From Anthoceros angustus (taxonomy: Eukaryota; Streptophyta; Anthocerotopsida; Anthocerotales; Anthocerotaceae), in assembly GCA_010909165.1 (NCBI GenBank), contig MU008174.1, positions 992,001 to 1,056,000 on the forward strand: a stretch of 64,000 nucleotides of DNA. Direction: 5' to 3'. Positions 48,001 to 61,021 of the stretch are shown in pieces. The position numbers and the translations under genes were made by a program. Positions within the stretch are counted from its first letter, which is position 1. Each line of letters opens with the position of its first letter. The notes under the pieces were generated by a model, which was not told the origin of the DNA, searched no databases, and saw only the letters and a list, made by a program, of their open reading frames with translations.

Positions 48001-51000
48001 TTCAGTCTTGTCCCACAAGGGCTCATTCAAGCGGTGGAGCGGTGCTAGTGAGCTCAGCTCGGATTCCCTGCCACAATCACAGCTCGAGCATGAGCTGGAA
48101 GAGGAGGTTGACCAGAGCACCGGAGATTCACATGCCAGCTTTGTTAAACAGAAGCACAATCTTGGAGATGAGATGGCTTTCATGAGTGGAATGGCTGGCA
48201 ATAGCTCGAATTTGTCAGGAGCCAAGGAGTCGAGCTCTTCAGCTAACTATGGAGATCATCATTCTGCCTGGCAAGCTGACCAGTTTGAAGCAGAGTTGAA
48301 CAGTCGTCAGGATCGTGGAAACAAATCAACAATGGATGATTCATTTATGTTCTCAGATAGGGAGGTGCGTAACAGAAATACCAGAGATCTTTCTTCTCAC
48401 ACTTTTGAGGAGAGCCGTGATCCCTCCAAGCCATTTCCGTCTGAAGAGCCCATGATGGTGCCCGAAAGGCAGCGTGTGGAAGCTCCCAAACAAAGGGTTT
48501 TATCTGATGATGTGGCCGAAGTTCAGGGTTCTGTTGCTGGGCGCGGGCCCATTGCAGATGACTCTTTTATGCTTGGTGAACGCTCGGAGCCGACGAAGTC
48601 TGGAATTGCCCCCAGTTCTCGGATGTTGAACCCTGACATGGATTTGAAGGACGACAGAAAGGATGAGCTGAAGTACAAAGTTGATGACTCTTTTATGGTT
48701 TCAGCCCGGCAGGAGCAGAGCAGCAATATGTGGCGAATGGCTGTAAACATGGAATCTGAGCTGCCCTCTCATCAGTACAGCTCTACTGATGTGCCGGCGA
48801 AGGATGATACAACGTCATATGAGCCAGAGGATGTATTCATGTTGCCTGAGCGCAATGTATCCAGAGATTCATTCGGGAGGGCCTGGAACGCCACAATCGA
48901 CTATGACGTGGAGTTGCTTCGTGATGGTCAGCAGGGAGAAGACGATGAGGTGAGGAGTGTTGCAGGTGATGGCGTATCTCCGAAGTCCCAGAAGGGTAGG
49001 TTCTATGAGCAATACCGGGAGAAGAGAGAAGCCAAGCTTCGTGAGGAATCGGGTCCGAAGAGGGCCGAACGAGAAGCGAAATTGAAAGCCATGCAGGAAG
49101 TCTTGGAGAGGAGAAAAGCTGAAATGTCAGCGAGAATTGGAAGAACTGCAGATAGGAGCAATTCCTTGGCTGAGGCACAGGCTCGTGCTGAGAAACTGCG
49201 GGCATATAAAGCTGGGTTAGCGAGGAGCAAGAAGGAGAAGGTAGACATCAGAATACTGACCACACGATGCTTTGGTACTGCCTTTAAGGATAGGAGTGTC
49301 CCAATTGTGTAACTCTTGGGGACTAGTGATTGTGGTGGGTGCTGGTTTATTATCAGTTTTCGGTAGGATTTTCCTGGGGATGTGACGACATCCCCAGTGA
49401 TCGTTGTGCATGTTATTTCCCATGGTTCTTTGAGCCTTCTAACAACGTGTCCCACCTTGCCAGGAGGAGGAAGAGAAGAAGCGTCTGGAGGAGCTTAGAG
49501 CCCAACGCCGGGAAAGGATTGCAGCGAGAAGTAGTCCTACTTCAGTTGGAACGCAATCTGCTGCTTCGACTCCTCGAGCGTCTGCCAGACAGCCTCAGCC
49601 GCCTACACCAAAACCCAATATTGTGAGGAAGCTTTCCCCAACCCCTCAGAAGGCAACAACCTCCGCAAGCACTCCTCGAAGCGCTGCCCGTGGTGTGGCT
49701 ACATCTTCTCCAAGGCCCCTGCCTAAGAACTCCCCAAGCAGTAGGCGGACTACAGGTGCAGGTCAATCTGGCAATGGTGAGAACCCGCTCAGTCGCTCTG
49801 TGCCCTCTCTGGCAGAGCTAAGGAAGGAGAACACCAAGCCCTCAGGGGGGCGCACTGGAACAAACTCACTTCAGGACAGCAAATCTGTTCTTCCGGCAAC
49901 CAAAGCCACTGGCCCTGGAGGTCGAGCAAAGCCTTCCAGTGAAGCTGCGCTTGTGGAAGCCAATGGGGGTGTTCCTGCGGCTTCTCGGGCTTCTAGGGTG
50001 GGTGCTGATGACAGAAGGAAGAGTGTCACCGGCAGGAAGAGTCTTTCTGGTGCCACAGAACCCAGGGTACACTCTGCCCCTTCCCAGGAAAAATCCGTGT
50101 TGGGACCACTTAAAGTCTCCAGGGATTTGCTTCCTGAGCCTACTGTGGCTAGTAGAGTTACCAGGAGGACTGTAGCACCTGCCCATGATGCCAAGCCTTT
50201 CCTAAGGAAAGGGACTGGCATTGGGCCAGGAGCTGGTCCAGGTGTTCGCAAGCTGAAGGATGCTCTTGCTGAAGCCCAGAAGGTCCAGGATGAGGATGAT
50301 GTTGCATCAAATGCTGACACTGCGTCTGTCGTTGATGCTCCATCTACTCCGGCTTTAAGGGTGCATGTCAGTGATGGGGAAGCGATGTTTGCAGACTCAT
50401 ATCCGGAGGCTGAAGCCCCAAGCGTCACTGTTGCTGACGAAGAGGGTTTGGAGAGAGCTGGTGTGGGCCCTGGTCTCACTGCAATTCGAGCCCCGAGATC
50501 AATTGCCCCTGGAGCAGTGAGTTCTGATTCATCTCTTGAAACCCAAGCATCAGGTGCAGGACACCAAGATTCCGTAATCCAGGAGGTCTCAGGACGTGAG
50601 GATGTGAAGGAGCTTGCTGTTCAAGCTCCTGCTGAAGATCTGGATATTCCCTCTGTGGCACCCACCACAAAGTCCATCTCTCCTCCTAGGATCCAGACCA
50701 ATTACCCTGTGAGAGTTGCAGAGCCTTCTTCTTCCTTCAAATCATCGTCAGCACCAAGTGTTCGGCAACCTGAAACCTATGAGGCTCCCCATGCAGAATT
50801 GACAAGCTCTCCCATGCATCCTTCCATTTCAATCTCAACTCAAGGTAGGGACCCTGAACCTACCATTTCAACACATTTACCTGTACCTCCTGCTGCCTCT
50901 TCAGTCCTTGTAGCTCCTCCTACCCCCTTGCCAGTGAAGAAAACTCTGCTGGAGGCTTTGATATCCAGTGAACCTTATGTCGCTCCCTTGGCACCAGCTT

Positions 51001-51940
51001 CTGCCTCCCCTGCTAGAGGTGAGGTGTATGCACGTGTCTCTGATGCAGGTGACCTTGATGGTTCATATGCTGCAATTTCAGGGTCACCCTCTCATGTCCG
51101 GTCACCTCATTTTTTGGCGGCTGTCGAGCAGTACAGTGCGCCCATTGCCTTAGCTTCTGCCTCGCCAGCAGCTAGCCCTGCCTCTCACACTCTGCCTCAA
51201 CTGCGTCACACTGTGTCGCCAAACTTAGAGGCTGTCAAAGCTGCTGTTGCTCCTGCACCTAAGAAGTTGGCTGCTGCTCAAAAGGCAGCAGCGCCGGCAA
51301 GTCAACAGGCTCCTCCAAAGGAAGCTCAAAAGTCTGGAGGTCTGAAGAGGTTGCTGAAGTTTGGGAGAAAGAGTACTGGCAGCAGTACCAGCAGCATTTC
51401 TAATGCAAAGACAGACTGGGTCTCTGCTTCAACCACCTCTGAAGGAGATGATGAAGCTGATGACGCAACCCATGGTGAGAGCAAGCCTCAGGGGAATGGC
51501 TCGAAATCAAGGGCACCCACAAATACGAAGAATTTCAAGAATGTGGGTCACGGCGTGGATTTCTCCTCAGATGGAATCCATGAGGACAGCTTCAATGACT
51601 ACAGCTGTAAGTGCACCTACAACTTTGCATCTGGTTCGATCCGCTACTACTGTACCTCCAGGTATAATTCTAATCCTCCTCTGATGCTGCAGCCTCGTCG
51701 GTCAGGAGCTCGATTCCAGCACCTCCAGCCAACTTCAAGCTGCGAGAGGATCACCTTGCCGGTGGAAGCATGCTAAAAGGTACCAGGCTCCGATGGCGAG
51801 AACCCCTCGTGGTTTTTACCTTTTCTTTTGTACCTTGCTTGCTAACTGTTCTTTGTTCCGGTTGTTTACCAGCTCCACGATCCTTCTTCTCACTGTCGTC
51901 TTTCCGAAGCAAAGGCAGTGAAGGGAAGTACAGGGCTTGA
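45072..51940 (+). CDS. CIP7: COP1-interacting protein 7-like protein
   Basis: Eleven coding exons join in phase: 45,072-45,130, 45,298-45,489, 45,588-45,699, 45,786-45,828, 45,918-45,970, 46,060-46,109, 46,205-46,357, 46,513-49,240, 49,464-51,606, 51,693-51,779 and 51,873-51,940, giving 1,895 residues. The N-terminal 225 residues carry the family's conserved block: [20 protein letters not shown], then [14 protein letters not shown], then [15 protein letters not shown] and [13 protein letters not shown]. The middle has [13 protein letters not shown] (about residue 680) and four repeats of the type DDSFM near residues 828, 902, 944 and 992. A charged coiled coil follows, then a long Ser/Ala/Pro-rich tail and the conserved end [15 protein letters not shown]. 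In Arabidopsis, CIP7 binds the photomorphogenesis repressor COP1 and promotes light-induced genes. Assignment to the family is firm; orthology to CIP7 rather than to related members is less so. Confidence 0.88.
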
Positions 51941-53890
<1,950 letters not shown>

Positions 53891-55221
53891 CGCCCTAAGG
53901 CTTCCCCTGCTGCTGCTGCTGCTGCTGGTGCTTTCCGCATGTCTGTCTGGATGTCTGTTGGAACAAAGCTCACTTGCAGGACCCTCAGGCTCGTTTCCCT
54001 TCGCCTGGTAGCTAGTGTTAGATTTGTGCTTGACTTTGAGAGTGTATGATTGTTACCAGTACACGCTTTGGCTTGAGGACATGATACTTTTCTCCACAAG
54101 AAACTTGGTCTGTTTAGTATTCTTTCTATGTTGTGGAAGAGCAACAGCAAGAGGAGGCCACCATCAAGTTTGTCAAATCATTGTGTGCAGATGCAGGCAG
54201 CATGGCACACATAGGACATCGTTTTTTCTCTTCTATTTTCGTGACGAAGATGCTCAGAACAGCATTTCGTTGTACCCTCTTTGACTGATTTTCTCTATTT
54301 CATATAATTGTTGCATTAGAGTGTCCAGTACCAGTAGACTTCTGCGTTTCTGGCTATGAGCGTCTCGGAAGCTACTTGTGGTGTGATGGATGCACACTTG
54401 TCGGAAGCTCCCTGCCTCTCTGAAACAGAGCCGGGAGGCCGTGAATTTATTTATACCACTGCTGCCAGATCCGTTTATGCAAGCCGCAAGTTGCATGCCC
54501 GCCCTTTTATGGGCAGTTCGTGGCATCTTTCTTCAGCAGCCAGATCTCGTTGTAGTGTAGTGAGCTGCAGGGTCGCATCAGCAGCTCTGTCGTTTGACCT
54601 GGCACTTGATCGTCATTTACTGTCAATGACAATGGTTTTCAGAGCACAATATTCGGCCTCGCACGATTTGTGTGTGATGTTTTCATGGAAATGCATCTGC
54701 CTCCAACAGTTGGCTGTCGACGCTAGGCAACCCGTTCACACAGTCTGCTTTGATACACGACTATTTACGCCTAAACCGTATATGTCATAACTGTCCCCAT
54801 TTCCTTGTGGACAAGGACCTTGGCAGTCTACTCTGCGTTGTATGAGAGCACACTGGTGAAAGACTCAGTCCTCAGATGCTGCCACAATGCAAGAGCATGA
54901 GCAAGAGCACACAGGGTTGCAACAGGTGACACTGTGTCACCTGCGGTTTGGAAGAACCAAATGGGAAGCAGAGGATGGGCTGCATCGATTTCTTTTACTC
55001 ACTAGCCACGGCTGCGGTGGGAGGACCTACTCGACAGCTCCCAGGGCAGGGCCCTGGAGAGACAGCAGGGTTGTGCTCCGGAGGATGCCCTGCCAACCAC
55101 AGGGGTCCAGATCCGGGTCCGAGGACACCGTGGGGATCCATCGTCTTTGAGGACGATCTTGTTGTGGTGCCATCAATGGAAAGGAAGAGCGTGCTGCTGT
55201 GTGGTGGCGTCAGGAAGGTTC
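53891..55221. other. Intergenic, no convincing gene
   Basis: A 144-residue frame at 54,356-54,790 has no family features and probably lies in untranslated sequence. Bases 54,887-55,221 are GC-richer and may be the leader of the PPR gene. Confidence 0.4.
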
Positions 55222-58200
55222 ATGGAGCGCAGCGTAAGGGCAGGAAGCAAGGCTATCCCCTTCTGCTTACGCCAGATAGGAAGGAGGAATGCTGAGCAAC
55301 ATGCTTCTCGAGAACACCCCTGGATGAGAGTGTGTGCAGAGGGGCCGATCATCGAGGCTGTTGAAAGCTTGCAGCTTCTGGTGCAGCGGGGTTTTTATGT
55401 GCCCACATTTGTGCTGTATCGGTTCCTCAGGACGTGCATGCTAGAGAAGGATTTAGCTGTGGGCAGCTTTCTGCATTCTCTCGTTGTTACCAGTGGGTAT
55501 GAAGGGGACAAGCTTTTGGCCAACCACACTATCCGCATGTTTACCTCGCATGGAAGGTTGCACGAAGCATTACAGGTGTTTAGAAGATTCGATTCTCCAA
55601 ATGCTTTTTTGTGGTCTTCCATCATTTCGGCGAATGCTCAATGTGGCCAACCTGGGCAGGCGGTGGAAATGTATTGGAGGATGCGACAGACTTCTGTCAT
55701 GCCAGACAATCACGTCTTTGTGGCAGTCCTGAATGCATGTGCCAGCACAGCAGACTTGACCTCAGGCAGGCAGGTCCATGCCGATGTCATCAATAGTCCT
55801 GTGAAGCCTGATGTTTTTGTGGGCAGCTGTTTGGTGGATATGTATGCAAAATGTGGGAGCTTAGACGATGCCCGAGTGGTGTTTGACAACTTGGCTACAA
55901 AAAATGAGGTCACATGGTCTGCCATGCTTGCAGGATATTCTCAGCATGGGCAAGGGATGGAGGTCCTTAATCTCTATGCCAGTATGCAAAATGAGGGCAT
56001 CACTCCAGCTGATCAGATCACATTTGTCTACCTCCTTAAAGCATGTGCCAGCACTGGTGCTCTACTTCAAGGGAAGCAGGTGCATGCCGAGATTCAAGCA
56101 AGAGGACTTGGAGCTGATGCGGTTGTCGGCAGCTGCCTAATTGACATGTATGCGAAGTGTGGAAGTATGAAAGATGCTCGATGGGTATTTGACAATCTGG
56201 CGGTGAAGAATGGGGTCACGTGGAATGCCATGCTGGCTGGATATGCCCAACATGGGCGTGGTGAAGAAGCCCTTACTCTCTTTGAAGATATGCATGAAAC
56301 TGAGGCAGATCATGTCACATTTTTGTGCCTCTTCAAAGCATGTGCCAGCATTGGAGCAATAGATCGGGGAAAACAGCTTCATGCTCGGGCTCAGGAAAAA
56401 GGACTAGCGGCTGACAAAGTTGTAGGGAGCTGCTTGGTCGATATGTACGCAAAATGTGGGAGCTTAGACGAAGCCCGTAGGGTGTTTGACTCGTTGGGGA
56501 CAAAAGATGTTGTGACTTGGAATGCCATGCTCACAGGATATGTGCAGCAGGGTGTTGGGCAGGAAGCCCTGAATCTGTATGCAAGTATGCAGAAGGAGGG
56601 TATCATCCTAGCCAATCAACGTACGTTTCCGTGCCTGATAACGGCATGTGGCAACGTAGGGGCACTAGATCAGGGGCACCAACTCCATGCTCAGGTCCGG
56701 GAAAAGGGACTTGAAACTGATTTGATTATCAGCTGCTGCCTGATCGATATGTATTCAAAATGTGGGAGGCTAAGTGATGCCTGCAGGGTTTTTGACATCT
56801 TGTCTACCAGAGACGTGGTAACCTGGAATGTCATGCTTGCTGCATATGGTCACCATGGACTTGGTGAAGAAGCCCTTCAATGTTATGCAAAAATGCTGCT
56901 AGAAGGTGTGAGTCCAGATGAAGTCACTTTTCTTTCGCTTCTGTGTGCATGCAGTCATGCTGGGCTAGTAGACCAAGGTTTTGAGTACTTTGAATCCATG
57001 AGCAAAGATTACGGTTTAACTCCAAGTATAGAGCATTATGTGAGTATGATTGACATCTGTGGACGTGCTGGACATTTGACAAAGGTAGAAGAATTGCTGC
57101 AGAAGATGCCCATGCAACCTGATCTTTCCACATGGCTGTCTGTTCTGGGTGCCTGTCGGAAGCACGGGAACGTTGTGCTGGGGAAAAAGGCCTTTGATTG
57201 TGCAATACATGTCGAGCCTAAGAATGCTTCCGCATATATGTTAATGTCACACATCTATGCTGATGCTGGCATGATGGATTGTGCCAAGAAACTCTTGAGT
57301 TTGAGAGTTACGGAATGTGCGTGGAAGGAGCCTGGTCTGACTTGGATCACACTTGATCAGGAATCTCACACTTTCATTGCTGGAGCCCAGCGGGATTCAA
57401 AGTATGGAGAGGTGTATGACATGCTGCAACAGATAACTATGAGGCTGAAGACTGGTTACTCATCTGGATTGACTGGTATTCCACACAGGTACTACTGCAC
57501 TCGTCGAGAGAACCGGCTGGCGGAAAAGGAGGGCTCTTTCTCCAGACATTCAGAAAAGCGTGCAGAACAGGAACAAATCCGTCAGATAGCTGGGAACACT
57601 AGTAATCAAGGCTGTCACAATGTGGCAAATCTGATGTCAAAGAAGGATAGCAGACCGGTGTATGTCCATGCATCTGATGTGTTTGAAGGAACAACTTATG
57701 TGTCTTCTGATTTTTGTTGGGGCAAACTTTGTGAACAAGGTCCCCTCAGTCAAGCTGTTCACTTGTTGGATCAACTGCTGCAGCAAAGGTCCTGTGTTTC
57801 AATATCTGCCTTCTATGAGATCCTCAAGAGCTGCATCACAAAGAAGGATCTGGTTGCTGGCAGTATCGTCCATGCTCTGGTCTTAAAAAGTGGTTATGGT
57901 TCAAACGTCTTTTTGTCCAACCACATTATTCGCATGTATGCCTCACATGGGAGGTTGGAGGAAGCATTGCAGGTCTTTACCAGCCTGGATAATAGAAATG
58001 CTTATTCATGGTCTTCCATTATCTTGGCGCATGCTGAACATGGCCAGCCTATGCAGGCAGTAAACTTGTACTGGCAGATGCGAGAGTCTTCAGTGATGCC
58101 AGACCAACACACCTTCGTGGCAGCACTAAAAGCATGTGCTGGTGCAGCAGATCTGGCATCGGGCAGGCAGGTCCATGCTGATGTTGTCAGCAGTGGAATG

Positions 58201-59892
58201 AAGCTCAATGTGTTTGTTGGAAGCTGCCTTGTAGATATGTATTCGAAATGTGGGAGATTATCTGATGCCCGCAAGGTGTTTGACAATCTGGCCACAAGAG
58301 ATGTAGTGACGTGGAATGTGATGCTTGCAGCATACGTTCGGGATGGTCTCGGGCAAGACGTCTTAACTCTTTATGCAGGAATGCAACAGGAAGGCATCAC
58401 ACGTGGTACTCATGCCACATTTGTTTGTCTCCTGAAAGCGTGCGGCAGTATTGGTGCCGTGGATCATGGCAGGCAGATTCATCGTCAGGTTCAGGAAAGA
58501 AGGCTAGATGGTGACCCAGTTGTCGGCAGTGCTCTTGTTGATATGTACGCCAAGTGTGGGAGCTTAGATGATGCCCGTGGAGTGTTTGACAAATTGGCTG
58601 GAAAAGATGTGGTTACATGGAACACCATACTTGCGGGCTATGTTCAGCATGGCTTTGGGCATGAAGCGTTGTCCCTGTTTGCAGACATGCAACAGGAGGG
58701 CATGACTCCAGCTGATCATGTGACAACTCTCTGCGTCCTCAAAGCATGCGCCATGGTTGGTGCGTTGGATCAAGGGAAGCAGCTTCACGCCCAGGTTCGG
58801 GAAATGGGACTAGAAGCTGATGTGGTGATTGGAATGTGCCTTGTTGACATGTATGCAAAATGTGGGAGTTTAGAGGATGCCCGCAAGATGTTTGACAGTC
58901 TGGCTACAAGAGATGTGGTCACCTGGACTGCAATGCTTGCAGGATATGCTCAGCATGGACTTGGGCAGGAAGCCCTTACGCTCTATGAGAGTATGCATGA
59001 CGAGGGTATCACAAACGCCAACAATGTCACCTTTGTCTGCCTCCTAAAAGCATGTACCAGCATCGGTTCATTAGATCAGGGGAAGCAGCTCCATGCCAGG
59101 ATCCAGGAAAAAGGACTCGCCAAGGATGCGATTATTGGCAGCTGCCTGCTTGATATGTACGCAAAGTGTGGGAGCCTAAGAGACGCTTGCACAGTATTCA
59201 ACAATCTGGTTACAAGAGATGTGGTCACCTGGAACGCCATGCTTGCAGCATATGCTCATCACGGTCTTGGTGATGAGGCCCTGCGATGCTATGAACAAAT
59301 GCAGCTTGCAGGCACCCATCCAACCGGAGCCACATTTCTTTCCCTTCTCTCTGCTTGCAGTCATGCTGGCCTGGTGGACCAAGGTTTCGAGCACTTCGAA
59401 TCCATGAGCAGAGACCATGCCATCAGTCCAGATATAGAGCATTATGTGAGTGTGATGGATCTCTTTGGGCGTTCTGGAGACTTCACAAAGGTACAAGACA
59501 TTCTCTCCACGATGCCAATGCAGCCTGATCTGGCCACATGGTTGTGTGTGATGGGTGCATGTCGGAAGCATGGCAACGTCGAGCTGGGAGAACGGGCCTT
59601 CCAGCATGCAGTGCATCTGCAGCCCAAGCATGCATCGGCATATATATTAATGTCGCACATCTATTCTGGTGCTGGCCTGTTCGACAAGGCAAAGCAAGTG
59701 GACATCATAAGAAGAAAAGAAGGTGCCTGGAAGGAGCCTGGCCAGAGCCGGATTGAGCATAATCGGGAGGCGCACAATTTTGTTGCGGGAGATTGTACTC
59801 ATCCAGAGCGTGAGGAATTACATGATTTGTTGCAGAAGCTGAGTTTCCGACTGAAGAAAGCCGGGTACAACTTGCATGACTGTCAAACTTAG
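55222..59892 (+). CDS. Double-length PLS-class PPR protein with two E domains
   Basis: One uninterrupted frame of 1,556 residues from ATG 55,222 (another in-frame ATG is at 55,324) contains two complete PPR proteins in series. Residues 35-750 hold an array of PLS-type repeats (typical words VDMYAKCGSLDDAR and VVTWNAMLAGY) ending in an E domain (ACRKHGNVVLGKKAF, then KEPGLTWITLDQESHTFIAG). Residues 750-830 are a non-PPR linker with an internal ATG (residue 805). Residues 830-1,556 repeat the same architecture, ending FVAGDCTHPEREELHDLLQK and HDCQT. Neither half has a DYW deaminase domain. The basic N-terminus (MERSVRAGSKAIPFCLRQIG) looks like an organelle targeting peptide. PLS-class proteins bind organelle transcripts, usually for C-to-U editing, each repeat contacting one base. 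E-only proteins need a deaminase partner. Confidence 0.9.
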   Translation: MERSVRAGSKAIPFCLRQIGRRNAEQHASREHPWMRVCAEGPIIEAVESLQLLVQRGFYVPTFVLYRFLRTCMLEKDLAVGSFLHSLVVTSGYEGDKLLANHTIRMFTSHGRLHEALQVFRRFDSPNAFLWSSIISANAQCGQPGQAVEMYWRMRQTSVMPDNHVFVAVLNACASTADLTSGRQVHADVINSPVKPDVFVGSCLVDMYAKCGSLDDARVVFDNLATKNEVTWSAMLAGYSQHGQGMEVLNLYASMQNEGITPADQITFVYLLKACASTGALLQGKQVHAEIQARGLGADAVVGSCLIDMYAKCGSMKDARWVFDNLAVKNGVTWNAMLAGYAQHGRGEEALTLFEDMHETEADHVTFLCLFKACASIGAIDRGKQLHARAQEKGLAADKVVGSCLVDMYAKCGSLDEARRVFDSLGTKDVVTWNAMLTGYVQQGVGQEALNLYASMQKEGIILANQRTFPCLITACGNVGALDQGHQLHAQVREKGLETDLIISCCLIDMYSKCGRLSDACRVFDILSTRDVVTWNVMLAAYGHHGLGEEALQCYAKMLLEGVSPDEVTFLSLLCACSHAGLVDQGFEYFESMSKDYGLTPSIEHYVSMIDICGRAGHLTKVEELLQKMPMQPDLSTWLSVLGACRKHGNVVLGKKAFDCAIHVEPKNASAYMLMSHIYADAGMMDCAKKLLSLRVTECAWKEPGLTWITLDQESHTFIAGAQRDSKYGEVYDMLQQITMRLKTGYSSGLTGIPHRYYCTRRENRLAEKEGSFSRHSEKRAEQEQIRQIAGNTSNQGCHNVANLMSKKDSRPVYVHASDVFEGTTYVSSDFCWGKLCEQGPLSQAVHLLDQLLQQRSCVSISAFYEILKSCITKKDLVAGSIVHALVLKSGYGSNVFLSNHIIRMYASHGRLEEALQVFTSLDNRNAYSWSSIILAHAEHGQPMQAVNLYWQMRESSVMPDQHTFVAALKACAGAADLASGRQVHADVVSSGMKLNVFVGSCLVDMYSKCGRLSDARKVFDNLATRDVVTWNVMLAAYVRDGLGQDVLTLYAGMQQEGITRGTHATFVCLLKACGSIGAVDHGRQIHRQVQERRLDGDPVVGSALVDMYAKCGSLDDARGVFDKLAGKDVVTWNTILAGYVQHGFGHEALSLFADMQQEGMTPADHVTTLCVLKACAMVGALDQGKQLHAQVREMGLEADVVIGMCLVDMYAKCGSLEDARKMFDSLATRDVVTWTAMLAGYAQHGLGQEALTLYESMHDEGITNANNVTFVCLLKACTSIGSLDQGKQLHARIQEKGLAKDAIIGSCLLDMYAKCGSLRDACTVFNNLVTRDVVTWNAMLAAYAHHGLGDEALRCYEQMQLAGTHPTGATFLSLLSACSHAGLVDQGFEHFESMSRDHAISPDIEHYVSVMDLFGRSGDFTKVQDILSTMPMQPDLATWLCVMGACRKHGNVELGERAFQHAVHLQPKHASAYILMSHIYSGAGLFDKAKQVDIIRRKEGAWKEPGQSRIEHNREAHNFVAGDCTHPEREELHDLLQKLSFRLKKAGYNLHDCQT

Positions 59893-60031
59893 AAAGGTCC
59901 AGGGTTGCGAATGGAAAAGGATTAAACATTGAATCATTAATCATGGAGATTGCTTATGAGAAGTGATTCTCATCCCACCGTTTGCGCCATACCGTGCTAT
60001 CGCATTGATTCCTCGAGTAATTTGTTTCTGA

Positions 60032-61021
60032 TCATATGATTTTTCCGTGCGACTTGTCACAAGGAACGGCCGTTACAGTTACAGATCTCTTGGGAACGGA
60101 GGCGCGAGGTGCTAGACCAGACTTGGACGAGGGCTTGAATCTTCCTCTTATCGAGTCATATACTCCAGTTTGATTGATTCGTCGTCTCTTTGCAAGCAGT
60201 TCAATCTTCCTATCAATCGGCGGCAGAGCAGCAGGATCTTTCCTGACAGCAGCACCAGTATCCGAGAATATAGAGGATGCAAGAATTGCTGCCCGCTTGT
60301 TCCTCCTGTTGGATTCAAACTTGCGAGCGAAATTCACCCTACCAGCTATTTCTGCATCCGCCTCTGAGCTGGGAAGCAACCGAATGCCCAAACCCTTACT
60401 CCTGGCCTCTGCTTCCTCAGACGCGACGCGCTTCTTCTGTTCCCTTAGCTTAGCACGAAGAGCCTTGTTCATGGAGTAGTACTTGGCATTTCTTTCATCC
60501 GAACACCGCTGCAGACGGATCAGCTCAGGTTCTGCCTGCTTGCCCTTGGCGACATCCTCTTCCAAATGCTCCAACCTGGAGAACGGATCAGCCAGATTGG
60601 CTTTATCTTCCTCGCCCGGAAGCACCAGTGTTCCTGCATCACCCGCGTCGTACACCTCAGTCTTCCGCTCAGCTCCAGCCACAATAATATACTCGCAGTT
60701 CTTCGGGTCGGTGTGAATCTCAATTCTATGTCTGCAACAGGCAGTCTTCATCGTGAAGCTCCATATCTTGGTACTGTAATGGCTCCCAACCTGCCTCTTC
60801 TCTGCGTTGAACCGCACCCCCTTGGCTATCATAGCATTGCATCCTCCACACCATATGTTGAAGGGCATCTCGAAACGGATAACCAGAATCCCTTGATCGA
60901 TCTTCTTGGCCCGCTCCCGCAACGCATGTTGGCCATGAAACTTGTTCAAGCCACCTTGATCCGGAGTCCATTCCGGCGGGTAGTAAAAATTATCGGCGCG
61001 GGCTGCTGCTAGCGTCGACAT
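60032..61021 (-). CDS. Splicing factor of the CCDC130/Saf4 (CWC16) family, copy 2
   Basis: This 329-residue intronless frame is nearly identical to the 26.7-kb copy through the N-terminal zinc domain (NIWCGGCNAMIAKGVRFNA, CCRHRIEIHTDPKNCEYI) and diverges more in the C-terminal third. Sequence similarity extends at least 45 bases upstream of the ATG, so the pair arose by DNA duplication. It is tail-to-tail with the PPR gene, the two stops lying about 140 bases apart. Both copies keep all zinc ligands, so both look functional. Confidence 0.9.
   Translation of the reverse strand: MSTLAAARADNFYYPPEWTPDQGGLNKFHGQHALRERAKKIDQGILVIRFEMPFNIWCGGCNAMIAKGVRFNAEKRQVGSHYSTKIWSFTMKTACCRHRIEIHTDPKNCEYIIVAGAERKTEVYDAGDAGTLVLPGEEDKANLADPFSRLEHLEEDVAKGKQAEPELIRLQRCSDERNAKYYSMNKALRAKLREQKKRVASEEAEARSKGLGIRLLPSSEADAEIAGRVNFARKFESNRRNKRAAILASSIFSDTGAAVRKDPAALPPIDRKIELLAKRRRINQTGVYDSIRGRFKPSSKSGLAPRASVPKRSVTVTAVPCDKSHGKII

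Noticed and set aside
54356-54790. Plus-strand frame of 144 codons between the E2 and PPR genes
   Set aside because: No family words, ordinary length for this composition, and a position in probable untranslated sequence.
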